Assembly (NCBI GenBank): GCA_964494645.1
Contig: CAZBSH010000039.1
Coordinates: 1-20,815, forward strand
DNA: 20,815 nucleotides
Reading direction: 5' to 3'
DNA from: Christensenella sp964494645
Lineage (GTDB): Bacteria; Bacillota; Clostridia; Christensenellales; Christensenellaceae
In this document: positions 14,936-20,815 of the stretch, piece by piece
How the letters are laid out: every line of letters begins with the position of its first letter
How positions within the stretch are numbered: position 1 is the stretch's first letter
The notes under the pieces: generated by a model
The model's input: only the letters and a program-made list of their open reading frames with translations
What the model was told of the DNA's origin: nothing
The model's database searches: none
Translations under genes and position numbers: made by a program

Positions 14936-16036
14936 TTATTTTTTCCCTGACGGTTGCTGCTGCGTGATGCAGTGTACATTTCCGCCGCCCAACAATATCT
15001 CGCGCGCGGGAATCTGCACGATCTCGCGGTCTGGGAAGCACTCTTTTAGCGTTGCCACAGCCTTTGCGTCATTCGGATCGCCAAAGCCGGGAACCACAAT
15101 ACCGCCATTGGCGATATAGAAGTTCACATACGAAGCTGCAAGCCTATCCCCCTCAAGGCGCGGGAGCGTACCATCTACAGCGTCTACACCCTCTTCCTCC
15201 GCTTTTGTGATCGTAATGGGAGAAGGAACATACATTTTGACGATCTCCAGCTTTCTACCCTTTGCGTCTGTTGTACTCTCGAGAATATCAAGGTTTTCTT
15301 TACTGATGGCGTACTGCGGATCGCTTTCATCATCCGTCCACGCAAGCAGTACCTTACCCGGCTTAACAAAGCAGCAGATATTATCCACGTGACCGTTCGT
15401 CTCGTCGAGATAAATACCGTTTTTCAGCCATATGACCTTATCAGCACCCAGATAATCACACAAAACCTCTGTGATCTCTTCTTTTGTCAGATGCGGATTT
15501 CTTCCCTCGGAAAGCAGGCATTCCTCCGTTACCATGACCGTGCCTTCGCCATCAGAATGGATGCTGCCGCCCTCCAATACAAAATCATTGAGGCGATACC
15601 GTCCCTTGCGCTCGATATCACACATCTTGCGCGCCACTTCGTCATCTTTGTCCCACGGGAAATAAAGTCCGTCTACCAATCCTCCCCATGCGTTGAATGT
15701 CCAGTCTACACCGCGCACCTCGCCCGCGTCGTTTACCACAAACGTCGCGCCGCAATCACGAATCCACGAATCGTTGTTGGACATTTCGATCACGCGGATA
15801 TCTTCCGGCAGCATACCTCGCGCGTTCTCATACTGATCCTCATTGACCAAAACCGTAACCGGCTCAAACCGGTTGATCGCACTTGCGACCTCAACGAATA
15901 CCTTTTGCGCGGGCTTGCCGCCCATACGCCAGTTGTCCGGTCTCTGCGGCCAGATGATCCAGCAAGCGTCATGATGCTCGAATTCGCCCGGCATTCTGAA
16001 TCCGTCCGCCTTTGGTTTAGAAGTATAATTTTTCAT
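14936..16036 (-). CDS. aguA: agmatine deiminase
   Basis: Hydrolyses agmatine to N-carbamoylputrescine and ammonia in the cytoplasm. The 366-residue product belongs to the Porphyromonas-type peptidylarginine/agmatine deiminase fold. Family segments: MPGEFEHHDACWIIWPQRPD, SNNDSWIRDCGATFVVND, LEGGSIHSDGEGTVMVTEECLL, LDETNGHVDNICCFVKPG, and the C-terminal GGGNVHCITQQQP. The nucleophile is Cys356; the enterococcal enzyme uses Cys357. The start ATG at 16036 gives MKNYTSKPKADGFRMPGEF, the normal N-terminus; longer in-frame starts run into the upstream permease gene. The ribosome site AAAGG is 11 bases away, somewhat far. The permease stop is 23 bases upstream. Confidence 0.97.
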   Translation of the reverse strand: MKNYTSKPKADGFRMPGEFEHHDACWIIWPQRPDNWRMGGKPAQKVFVEVASAINRFEPVTVLVNEDQYENARGMLPEDIRVIEMSNNDSWIRDCGATFVVNDAGEVRGVDWTFNAWGGLVDGLYFPWDKDDEVARKMCDIERKGRYRLNDFVLEGGSIHSDGEGTVMVTEECLLSEGRNPHLTKEEITEVLCDYLGADKVIWLKNGIYLDETNGHVDNICCFVKPGKVLLAWTDDESDPQYAISKENLDILESTTDAKGRKLEIVKMYVPSPITITKAEEEGVDAVDGTLPRLEGDRLAASYVNFYIANGGIVVPGFGDPNDAKAVATLKECFPDREIVQIPAREILLGGGNVHCITQQQPSGKK

Positions 16037-16059
16037 TGTAAACACAACCTTTCTAACAA

Positions 16060-17445
16060 TTATTTTTCTTCGATTTCCTTGGGTGCTTTTTTCGTTGTGA
16101 CCGCCGCAATAATCTCGCCCAGCACAACGGAAATACCTACACCGATGATAAGCGTCCAATCAGGCACCAGCGTATTTAACTCTGCGTCGTAATAGAACAA
16201 GCAGAAAATGATCGCCAGTACAAGCAGGACAAACGGTATCCATGTCATCAGACCGATCAGTACTTTGCCGCCGCCGACCTTATACGGGCGCTCCCTGTCC
16301 GCATCTACCTTGCGCAGCTTTTGGAACGCCGGGAACATAAAGAGATAAGAAGCGAGCAACGTAACAACATTGAGTGCGAACAGCGTCCAGAACGAATCCA
16401 CCGCTTCCGGATTCACTTGTCCCAGTATCGCTGCGATCACGACGATGACCGTCGCCACCACACCGTTGATGATGTTTGCGCTGGAAGGAACCTCATCCTT
16501 GTTTTCTTTTTCAAATACTTTGGGCATCGCATGGTCACGCGCCGCGTACATTGCCACATAGTTTACACCAAACGACCACGATGCAAGATTCGCAATCAGT
16601 GAGAACATGAACAAAATACCGATGATCGATAAAATGATGCCCGGCGCCCCTGCAAGCAGGATCCCTGCCGCATCCATCAAGCCGCTATCCACGGAAAGTT
16701 CGTTATACGGAATCGCCGCGCTTACGCCAAACGCACCAAACAAGTAGAATACCGCAATCAGTATACCGCCCACAACGATCGCTTTGGGAATCTCTTTTTT
16801 GGGATTTTGCATATCTCCCGCAAATGTCGTGACAACCTCAAAGCCCATGAAGTTGAACAAGATGATCGCGATGAACGAAATGCCCATCAGCGGCGAAATG
16901 TCCGCCAGCGATCCTGTATTTGCAAAGCCGTTTACCACCGCGCCGTAAATACCAAGACCGCCCATCGCCACGATCAGTATAACCTTGACGACCGTACCGA
17001 GATTGATGAGCCACTTGCTTTGGCTGACACGATAATTGCTGATCAGAATAACTACCCAGATAAACGCAAGCTGTATCACGAGCGTCAGTATCCAGTTGAT
17101 CTCCATCCCTGTTACCGCGATCATAATGTCTGTGAAAAGCACAGCCAGCGAAGCCATCCACAGCGGGAAGTTGACCCAGTAATACCACGCGACGCGCGAG
17201 CCGTTACGCCTTCCAAACGCGCGCTTTACCCAGTCGTAAAGACCGCCCTCATCGTCGTACGTCGTTCCAAGCTCTGCGGATATCATGCCATACGGCAGGA
17301 AGAACGCCACAAGCATGATCGCCCACCAGATGTACTGCCACGGACCGATTGCCGCCGCGGGCGCTACCGCTTCTACGACAAGCACGATACATACCGCTGC
17401 CAGTACCGCGTCGAAAAGTTTGAATTTTTTCTTTGTTGCCATCAT
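16060..17445 (-). CDS. aguD: agmatine/putrescine antiporter (APC superfamily)
   Basis: A 461-residue integral membrane transporter with about 12 helices. The N-terminal helix region KLFDAVLAAVCIVLVVEAVAPAAAIGPWQYIWW places it in the APC superfamily of amino acid and polyamine carriers. The middle helix ILFNFMGFEVVTTFAGDMQNPKKEIPKAI has the GFE motif followed by the conserved NPxxxIPKAI loop. Its place between ptcA and aguA is exactly that of the agmatine:putrescine exchanger of lactic acid bacteria and enterococci, hence the assignment; sequence alone would only say APC carrier. Exchange of agmatine for putrescine moves no net metabolic cost and drives the pathway. It is 170 bases from ptcA, with a stable hairpin between. 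Confidence 0.88.
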   Translation of the reverse strand: MMATKKKFKLFDAVLAAVCIVLVVEAVAPAAAIGPWQYIWWAIMLVAFFLPYGMISAELGTTYDDEGGLYDWVKRAFGRRNGSRVAWYYWVNFPLWMASLAVLFTDIMIAVTGMEINWILTLVIQLAFIWVVILISNYRVSQSKWLINLGTVVKVILIVAMGGLGIYGAVVNGFANTGSLADISPLMGISFIAIILFNFMGFEVVTTFAGDMQNPKKEIPKAIVVGGILIAVFYLFGAFGVSAAIPYNELSVDSGLMDAAGILLAGAPGIILSIIGILFMFSLIANLASWSFGVNYVAMYAARDHAMPKVFEKENKDEVPSSANIINGVVATVIVVIAAILGQVNPEAVDSFWTLFALNVVTLLASYLFMFPAFQKLRKVDADRERPYKVGGGKVLIGLMTWIPFVLLVLAIIFCLFYYDAELNTLVPDWTLIIGVGISVVLGEIIAAVTTKKAPKEIEEK

Positions 17446-17556
17446 TTACCTATCCCTCCTTTTATTTACTCTTTCTGACTTTTGATCCACCGGAAAAATA
17501 AAAAGCTATGAACAGATAATACCCGAAAATTTCCGGCGCTTACATGAATATATAAC

Positions 17557-17595
17557 GCGGGAAACCGCGCCCGTTATGGGCGCGCCGTTTTCCGC
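17557..17595 (-). repeat. intercistronic hairpin ptcA-aguD
   Basis: A stem of 9 bp plus 7 bp with a two-base bulge: GCGGGAAAC/GTTTTCCGC outside and CGCGCCC/GGGCGCG inside, with loop GTTAT. It lies 20 bases after the ptcA stop and about 110 before aguD. There is no T tract downstream on the minus strand, so it is more likely a stabilising or processing site, or a partial attenuator, than a full terminator. Confidence 0.6.
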
Positions 17596-17615
17596 ATCTT
17601 TCAAGAATGGATGTT

Positions 17616-18638
17616 TCAAATCAATTTGATTTCTTTCATATAAGCCTCAAGCCCTGCTTTGGAAGCATCTTTTGCTACAGCATCCACCGGTTTTTCCGGA
17701 TACATGAAGTATACAAGCAAGGAACGCATTGCGCTTAAACGATTCTCTGCCTCGTCGATCACAATAGAGTACGGCGCGTCGATGACCTCGTCCGTTACTT
17801 CCTCACCGCGGGTCGCGGGCAGGCAGTGCATGAATTTTGCGGTAGGCGCTGCTTTTTTCATCATTGCCGCGTCCACCTGATATTTCGGATAAAAGATACG
17901 CATACGCTCTTCTTCGGAAAGCTCCGCTTCATACAGACCATACCAAACGTCCGTATAAATAAAGTCTGCGTCCTTCATCGCCTCGTCTTCGTCTTCTGTG
18001 AGCAGGAAAGAACCGCCCGATACCTTGCAGTTTTCCTCGCAAATTTTCCGGAAATGCTCTTTGAGCTGGAAATCCTTGGGTCCAAACTGCACGAATTTCA
18101 TTCCAAGCTTTGTCGTCAGCATCGCAAGGGACGCGCATACCTGTGTTGCGTCTCCCACAAACACGACCTTGCAGTCTTCCATCTTCTTGCCTTCCGGCAA
18201 ATGCTCCTTCATTGTGATGGCATCGCCCATTTCCTGCGTCGGATGGTTATAGTCGCTCATGCCGTTAATGACGGGAATAGACGCGCCCTTCGCCATCTCG
18301 ACGATCGTGTTATGGCGTTCTACACGCGCCATCAAGATATCCACCAGTCGCGACAGTACGCGCACGGTATCGCTTACCGACTCATGCTTGCCCATCTGTA
18401 TCTGTCCGGGAGCAAGGTATTGCGCATGACCGCCCATCTGTGCCATTGCCGTTTCAAACGAAACGCGCGTGCGTGTGGAGGACTGTTCAAAAATCATCCC
18501 CAGCACTTTGTTTTTCATCAGCTGTGGATAATATCCCAGCTTGATGCATTTCTTGATCGCGATCCCCAGATCGATGATCTCCATTAATTCCTTTTTTGTA
18601 AAATCCGTGGTGTCTACAAAATCTTTGATACGAGCCAT
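17616..18638 (-). CDS. ptcA: putrescine carbamoyltransferase
   Basis: Phosphorolyses N-carbamoylputrescine to putrescine and carbamoyl phosphate (physiological direction). A transcarbamylase of 340 residues: STRTR carbamoyl-phosphate site at 54-58, HPTQE at 132-136, HCLPATRG at 271-278. The sequence YGLYEAELSEEERMRIFYPKYQV (about 233-255) and the extended C-terminal helix after residue 315 fit the putrescine enzyme rather than ornithine carbamoyltransferase, which has an SMG loop there. The start is the second of two ATGs: AAGGAGG lies nine bases before the ATG at 18638 and overlaps the first (18647). This enzyme is called aguB in some species. It is the first gene of the agmatine deiminase operon; the other three genes follow. 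Confidence 0.95.
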   Translation of the reverse strand: MARIKDFVDTTDFTKKELMEIIDLGIAIKKCIKLGYYPQLMKNKVLGMIFEQSSTRTRVSFETAMAQMGGHAQYLAPGQIQMGKHESVSDTVRVLSRLVDILMARVERHNTIVEMAKGASIPVINGMSDYNHPTQEMGDAITMKEHLPEGKKMEDCKVVFVGDATQVCASLAMLTTKLGMKFVQFGPKDFQLKEHFRKICEENCKVSGGSFLLTEDEDEAMKDADFIYTDVWYGLYEAELSEEERMRIFYPKYQVDAAMMKKAAPTAKFMHCLPATRGEEVTDEVIDAPYSIVIDEAENRLSAMRSLLVYFMYPEKPVDAVAKDASKAGLEAYMKEIKLI

Positions 18639-18672
18639 AGTGTACATCCTCCTTGAAAAAGTGAATTGTTTA

Positions 18673-18732
18673 TCAGACCGGAGCTGTGTCCGGTTGGTCG
18701 ACTCCTGTTACCACCGAGATGTCTTTTTTCAT
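18673..18732 (-). CDS. possible 19-residue leader peptide upstream of ptcA
   Basis: An ATG at 18732 opens a 19-codon frame (MKKDISVVTGVDQPDTAPV) ending in TGA 34 bases before ptcA. The last third forms a hairpin (ACCGGA/TCCGGT, 18677-18694). Its ATG is about 12 bases from the predicted transcript start, inside a TTTCATGAAA palindrome, and it has no good ribosome site. It could be an attenuating or sensing leader, as known for some polyamine and ornithine operons, or chance. No match to a known peptide can be claimed. Confidence 0.3.
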   Translation of the reverse strand: MKKDISVVTGVDQPDTAPV

Positions 18733-18750
18733 GAAATTGTTTCTTGGATA

Positions 18751-18779
18751 ATTTTATGATAGTGGCACAAACGTTTAAA
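18751..18779 (-). promoter_or_regulatory. promoter of the agmatine deiminase operon
   Basis: TTTAAA (18774-18779), a 17-base spacer and TAAAAT (18751-18756) on the minus strand. The predicted start is near 18744. The -35 overlaps a palindrome AAACGTTT at 18769-18776. Both boxes are imperfect, which suits an activated or derepressed operon. Confidence 0.55.
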
Positions 18780-18800
18780 GTCCATACAAATGAAACGTTT
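18769..18800. promoter_or_regulatory. paired AAACGTTT palindromes (candidate operators)
   Basis: Two perfect 8-bp palindromes AAACGTTT at 18769-18776 and 18793-18800, 24 bp centre to centre, so nearly on the same face of the helix. The first overlaps the -35 box of the agmatine operon. The CG-centred core is like those bound by LacI/GalR-type regulators including CcpA, but the flanks do not match the cre consensus. A third palindrome TTTGTTAACAAA lies at 18838-18849. Confidence 0.45.
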
Positions 18801-18889
18801 TGGAATAAACAAAACAAGTATGAAATTATGTTCCTCATTTGTTAACAAAATCGCAAATCTCCATTTTCCGGAAGGCTGTGCGTATGTTA

Positions 18890-19360
18890 TTATGCGTCGT
18901 TTGCGTCCTTTTTACGCAATCTTTCCTCCCTGCGCTTTTGCGCGCGATCATACTCCTTTTGTTCATTTTCCGTTTTTGGAACAAACGGCGGTACTTCTTT
19001 GGGCTTTCCATCATAACCAAGTGCCACAAAAACCAGATAAGCCGTATTGGTACGCGTCTTTTTATCTGTATTGCACCGTTCGCTGTATACGTCAACACGC
19101 ACTTCAAGCGATGTGCGCCCCGTCCACGTTACGCACGCGTTTAAGGTAACGATCCCGCCCAGCGGTACGGGATGTTTGAAATCCATACTATCGAGTACAG
19201 CAGTCGTCACAATGCTGCGCGAATGACGCGTTGCCGCAACCGCGCCAATGATATCCACCCACTGCATAAGCGTTCCTCCATGCAGATTCCCCAATTGATT
19301 GATGTCTTCCGACATCACGATATGCGTCGTTTCCGCATGTCCTTTTCCACTGTAATCCAT
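18890..19360 (-). CDS. hotdog-fold acyl-CoA thioesterase
   Basis: A 156-residue protein of the YciA/YkhA-type hotdog thioesterases, which hydrolyse acyl-CoA. The active-site helix reads EDINQLGNLHGGTLMQWVD (residues 18-36), with Asn21 and Asp36 where the family has conserved polar residues, followed by TRHSRSIVTTAVLDSMDFKHPVPLG (44-68) and WTGRTSLEVRVDVYSE (79-94), the usual beta-sheet core. A highly charged tail (about 134-156) follows. GGGGGT lies about five bases before the ATG. The gene stands alone, divergent from the permease at 19519. Its stop is about 250 bases upstream of ptcA, facing the same way, but no terminator was seen between them, so read-through into the agmatine operon is possible. 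Confidence 0.9.
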   Translation of the reverse strand: MDYSGKGHAETTHIVMSEDINQLGNLHGGTLMQWVDIIGAVAATRHSRSIVTTAVLDSMDFKHPVPLGGIVTLNACVTWTGRTSLEVRVDVYSERCNTDKKTRTNTAYLVFVALGYDGKPKEVPPFVPKTENEQKEYDRAQKRREERLRKKDANDA

Positions 19361-19392
19361 GTTCTACCCCCGTGTAGTTTTTCTATATGCTA

Positions 19393-19422
19393 CTTATACC
19401 CTCCTTTTATGTTTTTATGCAA
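19393..19422 (-). promoter_or_regulatory. promoter of the thioesterase gene
   Basis: TTGCAT (19417-19422), 18 bases, then TATAAG (19393-19398) on the minus strand; predicted start near 19386. The -35 lies in the left arm of a 10-bp inverted repeat. Confidence 0.45.
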
Positions 19423-19444
19423 AAAGCACGTTCCTTTTTGCATA
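19416..19444. repeat. 10-bp inverted repeat over the thioesterase -35 box
   Basis: TATGCAAAAA (19416-19425) and TTTTTGCATA (19435-19444) are exact complements around a 9-base spacer. The position over the -35 and between divergent genes suggests an operator, although it could also act as an RNA hairpin. Confidence 0.5.
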
Positions 19445-19463
19445 TCCTCATCATTTTGGTTTA

Positions 19464-19493
19464 TTAATAATGCGTTAAACTTTGCGCTATAAA
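19464..19493 (+). promoter_or_regulatory. weak promoter of the second APC antiporter
   Basis: TTAATA (19464-19469), 18 bases, then TATAAA (19488-19493) on the plus strand; predicted start near 19500. Both boxes are partial matches. Confidence 0.35.
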
Positions 19494-19518
19494 TATAAGA
19501 GGTAAAAGGAATACGGAT

Positions 19519-20815
19519 ATGAAGAAGATCGGTTTCATACAATTGATGTTTTTGACGATGGCTTTTTTTGCCTCTATACGTCGCGTGCCCAATATCGCAT
19601 ACGCGGGATGGGAATCCGTTTCTTTTATGATATTTGCGATCGTGATGTTCGTGATCCCGATCTCCTTTGTTTCGGCGGAACTCGCGACCGCAATGCCCGT
19701 TGACGGCGGTCTGCCCGTATGGATCAGCAAAGCGCTTTCCCCGCGTTGGGGCTTTGTCGCGGCGTGGCTCGTATGGATCCAGATGTGTTTTGGCATGGTG
19801 ACTGTGGGCGCGGCTTTTGCGGACATGCTTGCCACAATTTTTGGCGCAAAGGAATTGATCAACAATAATATCTTCATCGGCATCGTGGTGATCGGCGTGT
19901 TCTGGCTCATTACGCTGTTCATCATAAAAGGCGTCCCCATTACCGCCATCAGTACGTACGGAACGATTTTCGGTCTTTTTGTTCCGCTGGTGGTCCTTCT
20001 TGTGTGCGGCACAATCTTCGCCGTGACAAAGGACACAGGCGCGCTCACACCACCGCCCCTTTCGCAAATCATCCCCAATGCTTCGGATTTTGATACATTA
20101 TCCCGCCTTTCGGGCATCATCTTTTTGTTTGCGGGTATGGAGCAAGCCTCCAGCTTTGCAAACCGCATCGACAATCCGCGCAAAAACTATCCGCGCGCGA
20201 TTATTTTGGCGACCGGTCTTGTTGCGATCCTCTTTACGTATGCCGGGCTTGTGACGGACGCGATCGCGGGACCATCAGGCATTGCCCTTGCCGACCCCGC
20301 ACAGGTCTTTTCCGTGATGTTTGACAGTTGGGGGATCGGCTGGGTCACGATCGCCATCGCCGTCATGATCGCGCTTTCATGCGTGACAGAAATATCCGCG
20401 TGGACCTCCGGTCCTTCGCGCAGTATGCTTCGCTGCGCAAACGCCGGCAATCTGCCGCCCGCATTCCAAAAGGTAAATAAGCACGATATCCCCGTACCAA
20501 TCATGATACTGCAGGCTGTGATCGTTACGGCGGTTGCGCTTATCTTTGTATTCATCCCCGGCACGAACGGCGTATTCAATACCATCCTTACGATGGCTGT
20601 CGTGCTGTACTGCGTTGTATATATCCTGATTCTGTTGTCCGGCATCATTTTCCGCCGCAGACATCCGCGCGACTCCCATTCCTTTAAAATCCCCGGCGGC
20701 ATGCCCGGTATGTGGATCTTCTCGATCATCGGACTGATCGGCGTTGCGTTCGTCATCTTTACAAGCTTTATTCCTCCCGCCTCTTTGCGCACGGATGCCG
20801 CATCGAGCACAGGCT
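19519..20815 (+). CDS. APC-superfamily amino acid antiporter (partial), GadC-like group
   Basis: A membrane transporter of which 432 codons are seen before the window edge. The N-terminus KKIGFIQLMFLTMAFFASIR is followed by RVPNIAYAGWESVSFMIFAI; then SAELATAMPVDGGLPVWISKAL, the acidic-substrate APC signature region; later FLFAGMEQASSFANRIDNPRKNYPRAII, which fits the glutamate:GABA and related antiporters better than the agmatine carrier at 16060-17445, which has GFE instead of GME. It probably exchanges an amino acid for its decarboxylated or deaminated product. AAGGA lies eight bases before the ATG. It diverges from the thioesterase gene. The final helices are off the window; no substrate can be assigned. 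Confidence 0.85.
   Translation, partial: MKKIGFIQLMFLTMAFFASIRRVPNIAYAGWESVSFMIFAIVMFVIPISFVSAELATAMPVDGGLPVWISKALSPRWGFVAAWLVWIQMCFGMVTVGAAFADMLATIFGAKELINNNIFIGIVVIGVFWLITLFIIKGVPITAISTYGTIFGLFVPLVVLLVCGTIFAVTKDTGALTPPPLSQIIPNASDFDTLSRLSGIIFLFAGMEQASSFANRIDNPRKNYPRAIILATGLVAILFTYAGLVTDAIAGPSGIALADPAQVFSVMFDSWGIGWVTIAIAVMIALSCVTEISAWTSGPSRSMLRCANAGNLPPAFQKVNKHDIPVPIMILQAVIVTAVALIFVFIPGTNGVFNTILTMAVVLYCVVYILILLSGIIFRRRHPRDSHSFKIPGGMPGMWIFSIIGLIGVAFVIFTSFIPPASLRTDAASSTG

Noticed and set aside
17826..18587. A 253-codon plus-strand frame over ptcA.
   Set aside because: Antisense to the conserved transcarbamylase sequence; rich in His, Arg and Cys, a shadow frame.
18699..18725. GGTGGTAACA on the minus strand ahead of ptcA looks like the T-box antiterminator sequence GGTGGNACC.
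   Set aside because: The downstream gene is not a synthetase or amino acid biosynthesis gene, the match is only partial, and no stem I or terminator is present.
18762..18777. TGGCACAAACGTTTA on the plus strand resembles a sigma-54 -24/-12 promoter.
   Set aside because: The -12 element lacks the GC of TTGC, and no plus-strand gene lies downstream within reach.
18766..18803. The AAACGTTT palindromes as CcpA cre sites.
   Set aside because: The central AANCGNT core fits, but the outer bases (TGW and CA) mismatch at four or five positions in both copies, so cre is not supported.
19390..20183. Two overlapping minus-strand frames of 225 and 239 codons at the right end.
   Set aside because: Both are antisense to the APC carrier, whose translation has clear membrane helices and conserved motifs.

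Overview
The window looks like a chromosomal segment of a Gram-positive Firmicute of the class Clostridia. The reasons are the Bacillota-style agmatine deiminase operon, the strong AGGAGG-type ribosome sites, TTG starts, the C_GCAxxG_C_C and Mrp/NBP35 proteins, and the moderate base composition with many CGC/GCG codons. The genus cannot be fixed from sequence reading alone; a Christensenella-like gut anaerobe is only a guess. I see no phage, IS, CRISPR, rRNA or tRNA.

Region 1 (1-2292, minus strand): a truncated valS, cut by the window edge, preceded by a tiny two-helix membrane protein gene and an extended -10 promoter. Region 2 (2369-6495, plus strand): polyphosphate kinase ppk1, then a MarR regulator and a MATE efflux pump that form a two-gene operon. 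The ppk1 terminator hairpin also carries the -35 box of the marR promoter. Region 3 (6515-9561, minus strand): a small membrane protein followed by a lipoprotein; then a tightly overlapping trio (DUF1622 membrane protein, Mrp/NBP35 P-loop ATPase, C_GCAxxG_C_C cysteine-rich protein); then a three-helix membrane protein just behind cysS.

Region 4 (9577-13818): cysS (TTG start) and an ABC-F ATPase on the minus strand, and a divergent YdcF/DUF218 gene on the plus strand. The two divergent promoters use the same base pairs for their -35 boxes.

Region 5 (13883-18779, minus strand): a complete agmatine deiminase operon in transcriptional order: putrescine carbamoyltransferase (ptcA), agmatine/putrescine antiporter (aguD), agmatine deiminase (aguA), carbamate kinase (arcC). 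Agmatine enters in exchange for putrescine. AguA makes N-carbamoylputrescine and ammonia, PtcA splits it to putrescine and carbamoyl phosphate, and ArcC makes ATP, CO2 and ammonia. The cells gain ATP and alkali. The upstream region holds several palindromes and a possible 19-codon leader ORF, and the gaps between cistrons hold strong GC-rich hairpins. No AguR-like regulator is visible. Region 6 (18890-20815): a hotdog acyl-CoA thioesterase (minus) and, divergent from it, a second APC-superfamily antiporter (plus, cut by the window edge) that resembles the glutamate:GABA antiporter group.

I do not see a clearly unprecedented system. The best leads are the leader ORF and palindromes ahead of ptcA, the intercistronic hairpins, the shared regulatory DNA at 4510-4546 and 12996-13048, and the DUF1622-Mrp-cysteine protein operon.
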